Positions 41,701-50,619 of a stretch of 64,000 nucleotides of DNA are shown here, in pieces. This DNA comes from Cloacibacillus sp. An23 (GTDB lineage: Bacteria > Synergistota > Synergistia > Synergistales > Synergistaceae), in NCBI RefSeq assembly GCF_002159945.1, contig NZ_NFJQ01000002.1, positions 124,001 through 188,000 on the forward strand, written 5' to 3'. The first letter of the stretch is position 1. Every line of letters begins with the position of its first letter. The notes below the pieces were generated by a model. It made no database searches and was not told the DNA's origin. It was given only the letters and a program-made list of their open reading frames with translations. Both the position numbers and the translations under genes were made by a program.

Positions 41701-44271
41701 GAGAAGGAGCTCCATGCGCACGAGATGATTCGCGCGATGTACCGCGCACGCAGGCGCGCCGAGTATATACGCTCGCGGCTTGTGAAGTATTCGAACCGCA
41801 AGCAGAAGCAGACCTTCGGCATGATTCCCGAGTTTCTTTACCAGCTCGATATGCTGCTGACGCGGTTCGATTTCACGAAGCGGACGAAGAAAGAGGTCGC
41901 GGCGCTTACTCCGAAGGACATCGTCCGGGAGGCGAAGTCTCTTTCTGAATTTATAAAGGGGCAGACTGATGCCGGCGTACCGCTTATGATTCCCGACTGG
42001 ATAGCTCAGAGCGAGTCTCAGATGAAGTACGAAGGGCTTTTCGTACATCAGCTTGAGAACGCTTTCAACGCCGTCCAGAACATCATGCAGACGGGGCGCG
42101 ACGAGAAGAAGACTATCGCGCGCGCGAAGAATCTGGAACTTTCGGGAATTGAGGCGGCGGTGGTCGAGCGGGCGCAGGGGTATTTCGGCAAGGATAAGGT
42201 CGACGGCGACACTCATATCAAAGTCGCGCGCAAGGATCCGAACGTAGCCGCGGATGTGCTGCTTGATTTGAATACCATCGAGGCTATGTGCCGCGGGCTG
42301 GACGGCTTCCAGGACGACGGGCCGATGCAGGATTTCTTTTTCCGTCCCGTGCGCGAGGCTGTGAGTCGCGAATATGCGGAGCTGAATCGTATGTTCGGCG
42401 AGTTCCGAAGCCTCAAGCTGCGCGTTTACGGCAAGGACTTCAAGGCCGATATGACGCCGAAGGATATAGGCATTCACGAGTATAAGCGCGAGACCGACCG
42501 CGAGACGGGGAAGGTTTATCACGTTCCAACGAAGGAAAAGAGCTTTTTCACACAGGAGAATATCATCTGCGCGGCGCTCAATATGGGCAACGCGGACAAC
42601 CTGGCGCGCCTCAAGGACGGCTGGGGCTGGACGGACGCGGATATAGAAAAGATAAAAGAGCAGATGTCGCAGAAAGACTGGGAATATGTGCAGGGCGTCT
42701 GGGACTTGCTCGATACGATGTGGCCGAAGATTAAGAAGGTTCACGAGCTTATGACCGGTATGACTATCGAGAAGGTCGAGGCTAAGCCGGTCGTCACTAA
42801 GTATGGTACCTTCAGAGGCGGGTATTATCCCATCGTCACGGACCTGCGCTATTCGGAGACGGCGGCGGCGCAGAATGAGCGCGAGGAGGTCTTTGCTTCC
42901 GCGCCTTTGAATTTTGCCTCGAAGCATACGAAAAGCGGACACAGAAAGGCTAGAGCGGAGAATGTGCTTGGGCGACCGCCGCTGCTTTCGTTTTCGGTGC
43001 TGGACAACCATGTCGCCAACGTAATCCACGACTATGAGATGGCTTCGGTGCTGCGCGACGCCGGGAAGATCCTGCGGCTGGATAAGGTGAAGAGCGTCAT
43101 TACGGCGGTCTACGGCGACAGGGGGTACAGGAATTTCAGGAAGTGGCTGAACGACATAGCGGCGAATACGAAGAATAACGGCGTCGCTTCCGGCTCCGGG
43201 GACAGGATAGTCAACGGGATAAAGAGCAAGACGGCGATGTTCGCGCTGGGCGGCAACCTGGGCGGCGCTGTTTCGCAGCTTCTCGGGTATTTCCCGCTGG
43301 CGCACCGTATCGGCTTTGTTAATACGGCGCTCGCCATACTCGACGGGCTGAACCCGGGCAGCAGGACTTACGACTTCGTGCGCGAGAAGTCCGCTTTTAT
43401 GCGCGAGCAGATGGACGACGGCAACTCTGAAGTCCGTAAGCTGCGGCAGAACTGGACGACTAACGACCACGGGATTTCCCGAGCGGCGGATATGTTCCTT
43501 TCAATATATCCGTTCTTCCAGAATATGTGCAATGTACCGGGATGGGCTCAGTGTTACAAGATAGGTCTGAAACGCTACCGCAGCGAGGCGAAGGCGGTCG
43601 CCTACGCGGATTCCGTGATACGGCAGACGCAGAGCGCTTCCACTATCGCGGACCTGACTTCCTTCGAGCGCTCGGGGACTATTGGGCAGCTGACGACGAT
43701 GTTTTATTCGTGGTTCCGCGTCATGTATCAGATGCAGAACGAGGCCGTCATGCGCGTGAAGTATGAGCACGGGATAAACCGCGTTAAGGACTTGGCGAGC
43801 TACGCCTTTTATATCCTTATCGCGCAGAGCGTTGCGGAGGCGCTGCTTCGCGGGAACGGCCCGGAGCCGGAGGATGGCGAGGACCCCATGTGGAGCTGGG
43901 CGAAGTGGACGACGGCTAGGGTATTGCTTTCGCCGCTTTCTACGGTTCCCTTCGCGAGGGAGTTTGGAAGCGCGATAGACAATAATTTCAAATTCGGCGT
44001 ACAGCTCACTCCGGCGCAGGGCGGTCTCGACGCTTTGGCACGGCTGCTTAAGATAGCGATGCGCCAAGGCGGTAACGCGCTTAGCGGCGAGGATATCGAA
44101 TGGGGCGACGTGGCGGAAGGCGCGGCGACTGTCGCTGGCTACCGTTACGGCGTGCCGAACCGCAAGATGATCCAGGCGGCGAAGGCATTCTGGGCGTATT
44201 ACGATGAGGAAGAGGCTATCCCGTGGGCCTATCTGATTTTAGGCGGCGGGTATAAGCCGAAGGACGAATAG
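35764..44271 (+). CDS. Giant polyvalent ejection protein (ART, PBECR nuclease, metallopeptidase-like domains)
   Basis: The 2835-residue protein occupies the place of the T7 gp16 ejection protein. In order: soluble N-terminus; glycine/alanine-rich membrane-like stretches near 297-350 and 495-520; an ADP-ribosyltransferase of the ART-PolyVal type at about 783-1070 (TAWHGSPFRFDRF, AQAHGWGLYFAGD, VVFDDNDVDVM); a PBECR nuclease-like domain at about 1104-1240 (SSVRHIFKQHG, RGQIPVTENDL); a zincin HEFAH at about 1294; a long basic coiled coil at about 1805-1940; and a C-terminal region with further hydrophobic helices. Such polyvalent proteins are injected with phage DNA and act on the host. GGAGG precedes the ATG. 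Confidence 0.85.
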   Translation: MGIYDEVRSRTGNSGIMVGPALSADEAHALGLSSVNPLVDELERSYERYVTENPDEAAARAWNAERVGVPLWVQERSDKYANEAKKRLALLEKGTPDWKKLADASPVTASFMTGDGVMASAHDDVQGLADIEDVTHSLSYLRLNYKDKLAYLRNERIVPRLSVPTLDVKDRPGMLASLPLLNPRAIGRGGWDGLSEEELVRLRDKPVSQTVAEAVRAIDSWASDTSFGKGITSGYEMSAIGTEAHNLFLANSLGRGSEAQWVELEKRVLALDREKPEGWLSGMLYETGKFIGQQAQGAWTSGLMSAAGAGLGAYAGSLGTAAFAGSVLNPVGGAVLAGAAAGWWLGTKAGVFTQASKTEMGLDLIERRMMRGADGEYISNFAAGLGSLAVGAVNGALELTEWTVAGRPFTGVARRVVSPAVMKSVSQNIASRLSALPSMGKYGQAARYWGSNVFAESMTEVFQELVPITVDEMQKHALLDGYNARRLGDVTAELTDTFMSSLYSFALISAVGPVAGLAAGRFNGELTRREFEAAQTKLFNMKMDNFKERIGASKVFKRFPSMSREHREAVLENADLSRAYIGAEKVETLFQQGLLPNYEDYGSAADWAQDYLGVTEDEYNESMQTGYEMELAAAKLFDAVESSDETKVNEIYDAIARDIRFSRGGMTLAEAEAADKSISEIRREDFFNIGARTDEAREEEASARRVYEASRMQMEASGIDAETAAADSFIRSAAYRRLAGMYNSALDEKTRGNKKLLAEDMERMFPLVIEKDGTGNVTGLTFQQTAWHGSPFRFDRFSTENIGTGEGAQAHGWGLYFAGDREVSEGYRKKLRSGRSRGQLYKVDIPENDVLLDEQKNFAEQPETVRSALKAVYESFPAEKLALVRDELKALVRRDASLEEEGDALRRERQKLLSRRSALNTVNAERPSENRGLFVEKGNTARFDRGVKYLHEMYYEEQIARLESDEAYLASEKDAVTDGLAEVTRKMEENERRIEEKRAEKKAAIDVASLDELLSRMDGRMLYNGIVIMTDSPRAASETLNAHGVKGVTYEGELDGRSYVVFDDNDVDVMQTYYQAGALFERAKEAIKRVIDVAFSDKTKHRLEIISGVQQWLSDTVLQSRGLDIAGYRHCIDTSSVRHIFKQHGDEKSERSRGQIPVTENDLLKIPEVIASPDFIVLGTKNRIGNEGIIYVKNMPNGSTFYVEEVRGKNKKQLVTDTMWIKAGTSDADSIRNTPTLYARSDTGTIDIIANPANNGGGNPYLQPSRGSITFPQYQGAPITIHLGKDADRSTFVHEFAHLYFWHLRNLASLDTVQNTAAWEGPEAEWNRDLKIVSRWWGENAENIARQAAQFVAEGERGGLSADGFREWLSSGMERRSAAGAAYDRAAQEYFARGFERYLMEGKTPANSRELLSVFRRFKKWLCDIYRTLTELDVELSDEVRSVFGRMVAADEAIEQLRAERQVDAVMAARREAAEAEARETDEANSAFAPVREPEPEYDIAYDPYEDAKENLLGLLFSEDMPERRREMAERAEEIRPQVLQAVLAEPGYRALAMMEQAPELRLNPGAVVDMFSETVLSAMPEGSIADDGMTDIEFAARSLNFKSAHEMIDAMAGRRTIKEEVDARVREIVAREFTDTFSSPAAMDAAAEAALYENDEHGERLAAEAEANFDDALELAAREEEAEAEFRAIFEADEAARVENEDPVSRTNVVRWMRAHGRPRYSYVAREMGQEDAQALLKRYGPSFFSKEGRGLNDIAQELDGMGIRVGGEAGLFNLLMSEAVPESPLDLAREEGRREVMDEYRTRYKKHVAGQERRAARNAERIRRIEAKAEEKTGKAKARYKAAAERLKSQMKENHDKAVALRKEIRARYQKRKTELEEKYKAMGERRRASFIEQKNKDWTRRALNRYLSGFRTHIEKSVSRKGLHDAAKTAARNQVAGMTVQQLYDVTGWVRVEKDSRAAADRALRNFDEKAFREAREKELHAHEMIRAMYRARRRAEYIRSRLVKYSNRKQKQTFGMIPEFLYQLDMLLTRFDFTKRTKKEVAALTPKDIVREAKSLSEFIKGQTDAGVPLMIPDWIAQSESQMKYEGLFVHQLENAFNAVQNIMQTGRDEKKTIARAKNLELSGIEAAVVERAQGYFGKDKVDGDTHIKVARKDPNVAADVLLDLNTIEAMCRGLDGFQDDGPMQDFFFRPVREAVSREYAELNRMFGEFRSLKLRVYGKDFKADMTPKDIGIHEYKRETDRETGKVYHVPTKEKSFFTQENIICAALNMGNADNLARLKDGWGWTDADIEKIKEQMSQKDWEYVQGVWDLLDTMWPKIKKVHELMTGMTIEKVEAKPVVTKYGTFRGGYYPIVTDLRYSETAAAQNEREEVFASAPLNFASKHTKSGHRKARAENVLGRPPLLSFSVLDNHVANVIHDYEMASVLRDAGKILRLDKVKSVITAVYGDRGYRNFRKWLNDIAANTKNNGVASGSGDRIVNGIKSKTAMFALGGNLGGAVSQLLGYFPLAHRIGFVNTALAILDGLNPGSRTYDFVREKSAFMREQMDDGNSEVRKLRQNWTTNDHGISRAADMFLSIYPFFQNMCNVPGWAQCYKIGLKRYRSEAKAVAYADSVIRQTQSASTIADLTSFERSGTIGQLTTMFYSWFRVMYQMQNEAVMRVKYEHGINRVKDLASYAFYILIAQSVAEALLRGNGPEPEDGEDPMWSWAKWTTARVLLSPLSTVPFAREFGSAIDNNFKFGVQLTPAQGGLDALARLLKIAMRQGGNALSGEDIEWGDVAEGAATVAGYRYGVPNRKMIQAAKAFWAYYDEEEAIPWAYLILGGGYKPKDE

Positions 44272-44328
44272 GAACGAAGCACTCCGCATCCTGCGGGGCG
44301 CTGTTTATATACGAAAGGAGCTGGTATC

Positions 44329-45933
<1,605 letters not shown>

Positions 45934-45994
45934 ACGGATACGCGCAAGCGTGTCCAAACATCAAAAAAAGAAAACCTGCAAGGAGGAAAACGAA

Positions 45995-46546
45995 ATGTCG
46001 GAAATAGACATAGGCGCGATATATCCGCTTCACAAGGGAACATGGAGCGAGACGGAAGCATACGACTTCCTGGATATGGTGATCAAGGACGGCTCAAGCT
46101 ACCTCTGCATCGCGGAAGACGGCGCGCCGGCGGGAACCGCCGTGACGAACACGTCGTACTGGGGACAGATAGCGCAGAAGGGAGATACCGGAGCTCAGGG
46201 GCCTAAGGGAGACACCGGCGCGACCGGTCCGCAGGGTCCACAGGGACCTAAAGGTGCAACCGGAGCCACCGGCCCGCAGGGCCCCAGCGGCGTATATACT
46301 GGACCGCTGAAGCCTACGGCGAGTTATTGGCGGGGTGCCGCAATTAGCAGCAATAAACCTGCCACGCCATTAGGTGGCACGTGGGTAGTTATATTCATTG
46401 GCGGTGTCGACTCGCCAGCGGGTATGGCTAATCCAACTGGTGTAAATGGACTAGCAAACGTACTCGCTGGCGGAACTACAATATCGAGTGTGTCTACTTC
46501 TGCACAGGTTTCAGCAAATAACTGGTTCTGTTGGCGTATTCAGTAA
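45995..46546 (+). CDS. Second collagen-like tail fibre protein
   Basis: The 183-residue protein begins MSEIDIGAIYPLHKGTWSETEAYDFLDMVIKDGSSYLCI, a domain related to the one inside the upstream fibre, followed by Gly-X-Y repeats (about 63-100) and a C-terminal head rich in G, S and T. AAGGAGG precedes the ATG. Probably the receptor-binding tip. Confidence 0.8.
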   Translation: MSEIDIGAIYPLHKGTWSETEAYDFLDMVIKDGSSYLCIAEDGAPAGTAVTNTSYWGQIAQKGDTGAQGPKGDTGATGPQGPQGPKGATGATGPQGPSGVYTGPLKPTASYWRGAAISSNKPATPLGGTWVVIFIGGVDSPAGMANPTGVNGLANVLAGGTTISSVSTSAQVSANNWFCWRIQ

Positions 46547-46573
46547 TCAGCGTAGATGAAGGAGTGTCAATAA

Positions 46574-47239
46574 ATGCAGATAATCAAACGCACCATAGAC
46601 AACAGCTACGTTATCGAAAAAAACGGTATGCCCTATCACGTCCCCAACGAAGGCGAGTTCGCCGAAGAGTGGGCCGAGATAAACGCATACGCCGAAGCAC
46701 ACCCCGACGAAGTGACGCTTGAAGAACCGTATGTCCCGACCGATGAAGAAATCGCGGAAGCCGAGCGCGCGGCGGCAGAGCGTGAAGCCAACGCCGTCCT
46801 CGCCTCCAAATCCCGAGCGAACATGGTACAGACCATGAGCTTCACATCTTCGGAGTTTGCGCTGCTCGCCAAAGCCGAGCTCTTCCCCGTCTGGACGGTC
46901 GGCGAGACATATCCGCAGGGCCGAAGGATACAGCACGACGGCATAGTCTACGAAGTCGTTGTATCAGCTGGCGTGACGGCGCAGGAATACCAGCCGCCGA
47001 GCGGAGAGGGGATGCTTGCCGTCTACCGTCCGCTCTCCGTCGACCCCGAAACAGGCACGGAATCGGACGGTACGCAGGACAATCCTTACGTTTATATCTA
47101 CGGCATGGACGTGGAGAAAGACAGCTACTACAGCTACAACGACAGGCTTTACAAGGCTGAGGCGGATATGCCGGCCTGCGTCTGGACGCCGGACACCGAA
47201 GGGCTTTGGCAGTGGACGGAGATAACGGAGACGGCGTAA
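46574..47239 (+). CDS. Tail protein with carbohydrate-binding-like domain
   Basis: The 221-residue protein has a helical middle (DEEIAEAERAAAEREANAVLASKSRANM) and a chitin/cellulose-binding-like module: PVWTVGETYPQGRRIQHDGIVYEVV, then a second similar unit (DSYYSYNDRLYKAEADMPACVWTPDTEGLWQWTEI). It probably assists fibre assembly or binds surface sugar. Confidence 0.7.
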   Translation: MQIIKRTIDNSYVIEKNGMPYHVPNEGEFAEEWAEINAYAEAHPDEVTLEEPYVPTDEEIAEAERAAAEREANAVLASKSRANMVQTMSFTSSEFALLAKAELFPVWTVGETYPQGRRIQHDGIVYEVVVSAGVTAQEYQPPSGEGMLAVYRPLSVDPETGTESDGTQDNPYVYIYGMDVEKDSYYSYNDRLYKAEADMPACVWTPDTEGLWQWTEITETA

Positions 47240-47263
47240 AATAACGGCAAGGAGGCGGCTGCT

Positions 47264-47374
47264 GTGGATATGGGCGTTCATAAGAGCTTGAAAGAGCGTA
47301 TTGCGGAATATGCGGACGAATATGTTTGGGAAGAGTGGGACACTGGCGAGCCTTGCGGTGGCGAAGTGCTGTAG
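47264..47374 (+). CDS. 36-residue protein, unknown
   Basis: AAGGAGGCGG precedes the GTG. The product MDMGVHKSLKERIAEYADEY then VWEEWDTGEPCGGEVL is acidic and helical. It lies directly after the tail genes. Real by ribosome site and position, but no family is known to me. Confidence 0.45.
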   Translation: MDMGVHKSLKERIAEYADEYVWEEWDTGEPCGGEVL

Positions 47375-47413
47375 GAAATGCGCCCGGTCCGCTGCGCAGT
47401 CATATAGAAAAAC

Positions 47414-47442
47414 AAAAGGCTCGGCACTGCGCCGGGCTTTTT
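47414..47442 (+). terminator. Terminator after the tail fibre genes
   Basis: AAAAGGCTCGGC and GCCGGGCTTTTT pair (with two G-U pairs) around ACTGC and end in a T run. The A-rich 5' arm would also serve the leftward doc gene. Confidence 0.85.
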
Positions 47443-47460
47443 CTCTTCTTTTCTATGTGT

Positions 47461-47838
47461 CTATGCGTCGTGCTCCTTTATCCACGCGAGCAGATCTTCG
47501 TACTGTGCTTCGCCCGCTGCAAGCTTCAGGAATATGTCGGAGAGCTCCTGCTGTGTGTATCGCAGCTCTATACCGTTGATGGCGAGGAACACGAGCGTCG
47601 CGTGCGCCGCTATGCGTTTGTTGCCGTCGATGAAGGCGTGGTTTTTGACCAGGCCGAATCCGAGGCGCGCCGCCTTATGTACGAGCGTCGGATAAAGCTC
47701 CTCGGAGCCGAAGGAAGCAAATGGCGCGGCGAGGGCTGACTCAAGAAGCCCATCGTCGCGCAGTCCGGCCTGTCCGCCGGTCTCGATTATAAGGTATTCG
47801 TGCAGGGCGAGTATCTGCCGCTTGCTCAGCGTCTTCAC
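47461..47838 (-). CDS. doc: Doc-family (Fic) toxin
   Basis: The 125-residue protein has the Doc active site HAFIDGNKRIAAHATLVFL (HxFxDGNKR). Doc phosphorylates EF-Tu and stops translation. It starts with GTG, overlapping the antitoxin stop by four bases. Confidence 0.95.
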   Translation of the reverse strand: MKTLSKRQILALHEYLIIETGGQAGLRDDGLLESALAAPFASFGSEELYPTLVHKAARLGFGLVKNHAFIDGNKRIAAHATLVFLAINGIELRYTQQELSDIFLKLAAGEAQYEDLLAWIKEHDA

Positions 47839-48077
47839 TTGGCGAGGACCTCGTAAGCTTCGCGGTTCTGCTCTATCAGGCGTTTGGAGATGCTCATAAC
47901 GTCCTCGTCGGTGGCTTCCTGTATTTGCTCTGCCCGGCTGAACTCTATGACGATATAGCGCGGCACGTTGTTCTTTAGAATGACAGCCGCGCCTTTTTCA
48001 TCGACCATCCTCGCGACCTTTGAGAAATTCTGATTCGCTTCGGTTATAGAAATAAGATTATCCGTGTTTACCATCAT
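47835..48077 (-). CDS. phd: Phd-family antitoxin
   Basis: The 80-residue protein reads ISITEANQNFSKVARMVDEKGAAVILKNNVPRYIVIEFSRAEQIQEA, the Phd/YefM N-terminal fold, with a C-terminal toxin-binding helix. AAGGATG supports the ATG at 48077. Neutralises Doc and represses the pair. Confidence 0.93.
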   Translation of the reverse strand: MMVNTDNLISITEANQNFSKVARMVDEKGAAVILKNNVPRYIVIEFSRAEQIQEATDEDVMSISKRLIEQNREAYEVLAK

Positions 48078-48151
48078 AGCCGTCACATCCTTTCAAGAAA
48101 TATTATAGCTTAAATAGGAGAAATATAACCTATATAAAGGAGGCGTTTACA

Positions 48152-48706
48152 GTGAACGACTGGAAGCCTAACCAAAAAGTCGCGCAGTGGCGCAAACTCG
48201 CCGAATACTGGGGCCGTCAGACGGAATGTCCGGCGGCCCTTATTCTTGCCGTTATAGAGCAGGAATCCGGCGGAGACAAGGACGCCGTGCGCTATGAGCC
48301 GGAGTATGAGAAGAAATATAAAGCCAGATGCGAGGAGGTAGCGGCAGAAGCAGGCATAAGCGTTTCTCAGGCCGCTTCGAGCTACGGCCTTATGCAGCTT
48401 ATGCTGCCGCTTGCCTGGGGATATATGAGCGAGGAACAGAGGCAGGGAAATGTAGTCGCCATAGTCTGTGATCCGGCGCAGAACGTCCGTTTCGGAGCGG
48501 CGCATCTCGGCGTGCTGCTTAAGAAAGAGCTGAACAGATATAACGACAACGTCAGCCGCGCGCTCGGACTGGAAAAAGAGATAGACGCCAGGATAATACG
48601 CGCTGTTGCCGGAAGGTACAACGGCGCCGGTAGTTCCTCGGATTACGCGAAAAACGTCTGTTCGCTGTGGCGGCGTTACGAAACATGGCTTAAAGAGGAG
48701 GTTTAA
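48152..48706 (+). CDS. Lytic transglycosylase (SLT fold) endolysin
   Basis: The 184-residue enzyme has the catalytic glutamate in LAVIEQESGGD, then SSYGLMQLMLPLAWG and VRFGAAHLGVLLKK, and NGAGS near the end, as in SLT/lysozyme-like transglycosylases. It cleaves the glycan strands of peptidoglycan. It has no signal peptide, so export depends on the holin. AAGGAGG precedes the GTG. Confidence 0.88.
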   Translation: MNDWKPNQKVAQWRKLAEYWGRQTECPAALILAVIEQESGGDKDAVRYEPEYEKKYKARCEEVAAEAGISVSQAASSYGLMQLMLPLAWGYMSEEQRQGNVVAIVCDPAQNVRFGAAHLGVLLKKELNRYNDNVSRALGLEKEIDARIIRAVAGRYNGAGSSSDYAKNVCSLWRRYETWLKEEV

Positions 48707-48707
48707 C

Positions 48708-49103
48708 ATGCAGGAAGCTATGGCTCACAGCACAAAGAATTTCAAGGTCACCGAGTTCGCCTGCAAGTGCGGCCGCTTCGAGTGTCTGCACTACGGGATA
48801 AAGCAGGAGCTTATAAACGCCGTGCAGAAACTGCGCGACCTTGCTGGTGTAGCGATATTCGTCAATTCGGGATACAGATGTCCGTGGTGGAACGAGAAAG
48901 TGGGCGGAGAGAAGAACAGCATGCACGTGAAGGGGCTCGCCGCGGATATATGGTGCGAGGAGCTTACGCCGGAGGAGCTGAAGAAATTTGCAGAGGAGAT
49001 ACCGGAGTTCGCGAACGGAGGCATAGGCATATACAACTGGGGCATCCACGTCGACGTGCGCGGACGCAGGGCCCGCTGGGACAGACGGACGAAGAGAAAA
49101 TAA
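48708..49103 (+). CDS. Peptidase M15 endolysin
   Basis: The 131-residue protein contains SGYRCPWWNEKVGGEKNSMHVKGLAADIW and IHVDVRG, the zinc ligands and catalytic residues of M15A D-Ala carboxypeptidases. It cuts peptide stems. Paired with the transglycosylase one base upstream, so this phage carries two endolysin activities. Confidence 0.9.
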   Translation: MQEAMAHSTKNFKVTEFACKCGRFECLHYGIKQELINAVQKLRDLAGVAIFVNSGYRCPWWNEKVGGEKNSMHVKGLAADIWCEELTPEELKKFAEEIPEFANGGIGIYNWGIHVDVRGRRARWDRRTKRK

Positions 49104-49107
49104 GACG

Positions 49108-49452
49108 ATGAGCCAGCAGGAAATAAACGACTTCTTCGAGAGCTGCCGCCGCGTGTTTACTCTGTTGTTTCCTTTTCTGCTCGTCGGCATGGTGACGAGC
49201 TTGGTAGATTTTTTGCAGAAACACCTGGGGAGAGAACGCTTCAGGCTGACGAAGCTTATAGTCGGCGTTACGTCCGATATGTTCCTGGCCTTCGTCGTCA
49301 CATGTCTGGGGCAGGAGTTGAAGATAGGCTCTTACGGAATTGCGGCGATGGTCGCAGTCGCTGTACATAAAGGCGGCGGCTGGATAGACAGAATCGTTGA
49401 CCAGAGACTTGAGATAGGGAGGCGCGACTATGGAGAAAAAGACGAAGATTAG
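49108..49452 (+). CDS. Holin
   Basis: The 114-residue protein has two or three membrane segments (VFTLLFPFLLVGMVTSLVDFL, DMFLAFVVTCLG, YGIAAMVAVAV) and a charged tail, as in LydA/lambda-type holins. It opens the inner membrane to release the endolysins. Confidence 0.8.
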   Translation: MSQQEINDFFESCRRVFTLLFPFLLVGMVTSLVDFLQKHLGRERFRLTKLIVGVTSDMFLAFVVTCLGQELKIGSYGIAAMVAVAVHKGGGWIDRIVDQRLEIGRRDYGEKDED

Positions 49453-49681
49453 CAGGCTGTTCGGCTACCTCAACTCGCTGCCGTGGACGAAGCCGCTCGC
49501 GATACTCACGTGGGCGGCTATTATGCTCGTCTTCGTCCTATCGTGGGCGCTCGGACGCGACGTTCCGCCGAACGCTATGGAGCTCGGCATATACTTCGGC
49601 GGCGTGGTGTTCGCTGCCGCCGCGGGCAAGTCCGGCTACGAGGCCGTGAAGCGTCCGAGGGGGCCGCGCGATGAGCGTTAA
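49430..49681 (+). CDS. Small lysis-cassette membrane protein
   Basis: The 83-residue protein has two membrane segments (LAILTWAAIMLVFVLSWALG, LGIYFGGVVFAAAAGKSG) and charged ends. It overlaps the holin gene by 23 bases and Rz by 11, so it belongs to the lysis operon, perhaps as antiholin or second holin. Confidence 0.65.
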   Translation: MEKKTKISRLFGYLNSLPWTKPLAILTWAAIMLVFVLSWALGRDVPPNAMELGIYFGGVVFAAAAGKSGYEAVKRPRGPRDER

Positions 49682-50027
49682 GGACTTATTCAAAGAGCAT
49701 GAGTGGCTGTGGATTGTAGCCGCACTTGCAATCTTTGTAGCTGGGGCTTTGTGCGCGGTGTGGACCAACGCGAGAAACGCCGGAGACATACGCGCGCCGG
49801 TAGAAGAGATTGCGGCTACGGAAGATGCGTCCCGGAAAATAAGCGAGACGATAACCGAAGCCCAGAAGCAAAGAGACAGACTGCCGGAGGTTGTGAAGGA
49901 TGCGAAAGAAAAAGCTGCTCAGAGCGTCAGCGCTGATACTGACGACGATATTGCTCGCCGCTGGAACGGCCTGCTCAGACGATACCGCAGCAGTCGAACT
50001 CAGACCGACGGGGTACAGTCTGACTGA
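49671..50027 (+). CDS. i-spanin (Rz-like)
   Basis: The 118-residue protein has one N-terminal membrane helix (WLWIVAALAIFVAGALCAVWT) and a periplasmic coiled coil (RKISETITEAQKQRDRLPEVVKDAKEKAAQS). It overlaps the lipoprotein gene by 128 bases in another frame, the classic Rz/Rz1 layout. Confidence 0.82.
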   Translation: MSVKDLFKEHEWLWIVAALAIFVAGALCAVWTNARNAGDIRAPVEEIAATEDASRKISETITEAQKQRDRLPEVVKDAKEKAAQSVSADTDDDIARRWNGLLRRYRSSRTQTDGVQSD

Positions 50028-50346
50028 GCCGTCGTATGTCGTGCCGGTACGAGACGGGCGCGACACTGTTGAGCTTATCGAGACGCAGGCGGTGGAGCTG
50101 ACGGCGCTGCGCGAGTATCTCGCCGCGCAGAACGCAAGCCTTGAGCAAATAACGAAGGAATTCAGCGTGCTGGAGGCCGCCGTAGCTGAGGAGCGCGCCG
50201 CGTGGACGGCAGAAGCTGAAAAGCTCTCGAAACAGAACCGGAGGCTTTCGTCTCCGTGGTCCGTCGGGTTCTTCGGCGGGTATGACCCGTTTAGGGATGA
50301 GGCCGTTTGCGGCGTTGGTGTTGTGTATTCGGTCATTAGGTTTTGA
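49900..50346 (+). CDS. o-spanin lipoprotein (Rz1-like)
   Basis: The 148-residue protein has a lipoprotein signal (MRKKKLLRASALILTTILLAAGTAC) ending in the lipobox LAAGTAC, so it is anchored in the outer membrane. A coiled stretch follows near 60-115. With Rz it fuses the two membranes in the last lysis step. It is longer than typical Rz1. Its presence shows the host has an outer membrane. Confidence 0.8.
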   Translation: MRKKKLLRASALILTTILLAAGTACSDDTAAVELRPTGYSLTEPSYVVPVRDGRDTVELIETQAVELTALREYLAAQNASLEQITKEFSVLEAAVAEERAAWTAEAEKLSKQNRRLSSPWSVGFFGGYDPFRDEAVCGVGVVYSVIRF

Positions 50347-50356
50347 GGAAGCAGAC

Positions 50357-50380
50357 GGTAGACGAGCGGTAGACGAAAAA
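50357..50380. repeat. Possible integrase arm site, right copy
   Basis: This 24-bp stretch is identical to 6597-6620 and lies one base inside the right core. It carries GGTAGACGA and GCGGTAGACGA in direct orientation. Confidence 0.6.
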
Positions 50381-50381
50381 G

Positions 50382-50413
50382 AAAAAGGACTTTCGGAAAA
50401 CTCCGAAAGTCCT
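50382..50413 (-). terminator. Terminator of tRNA-Val(CAC)
   Basis: AGGACTTTCGG and CCGAAAGTCCT pair around a short A/T loop, with TTTTT at the end on the minus strand. It lies 11 bases after the tRNA and is part of the att core, with an identical copy at 6381. Confidence 0.88.
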
Positions 50414-50472
50414 GTAATATCAATGGTGGGCGATATTGGGTTCGAACCAACGACTTCCACCGTGTGAAGGTG
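50382..50472. repeat. Prophage 1 attR core (91-bp direct repeat)
   Basis: Identical over 91 bases to 6381-6471. It forms the 3' half and terminator of the intact tRNA-Val gene, so integration leaves the tRNA functional. Confidence 0.95.
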
Positions 50473-50498
50473 ACACTCTACCGCTGAGTTAATCGCCC
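50424..50498 (-). tRNA. tRNA-Val (anticodon CAC), prophage 1 attachment gene
   Basis: The cloverleaf is intact: GGGCGAT pairs with ATCGCCC, the anticodon stem TCACC/GGTGG encloses TTCACAC, the T-arm has GGTTCGAACCC, and CCA is encoded. The 3' half belongs to the phage-supplied core repeat. Confidence 0.96.
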
Positions 50499-50514
50499 GC
50501 CGCAACAGTTAGAT

Positions 50515-50543
50515 ATTATATCGGCAAAGACGTGATTTTTCAA
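50515..50543 (-). promoter_or_regulatory. Promoter of tRNA-Val(CAC)
   Basis: On the minus strand TTGAAA (50543-50538) and TATAAT (50520-50515) are 17 bases apart and end 17 bases before the tRNA. Confidence 0.75.
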
Positions 50544-50619
50544 TAGCTTCGGTAAAAATTCCTGTGCGGGGGCGTATATGGTGCCGAAAAAAGTTATGCG
50601 CCGCCGCCTGGACATAGCG

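Noticed and set aside
41314-43470. 718-residue antisense frame inside the giant protein gene
   Set aside because: Composition is that of a shadow frame (rich in R, H, L); the sense frame continues through it with recognisable features.
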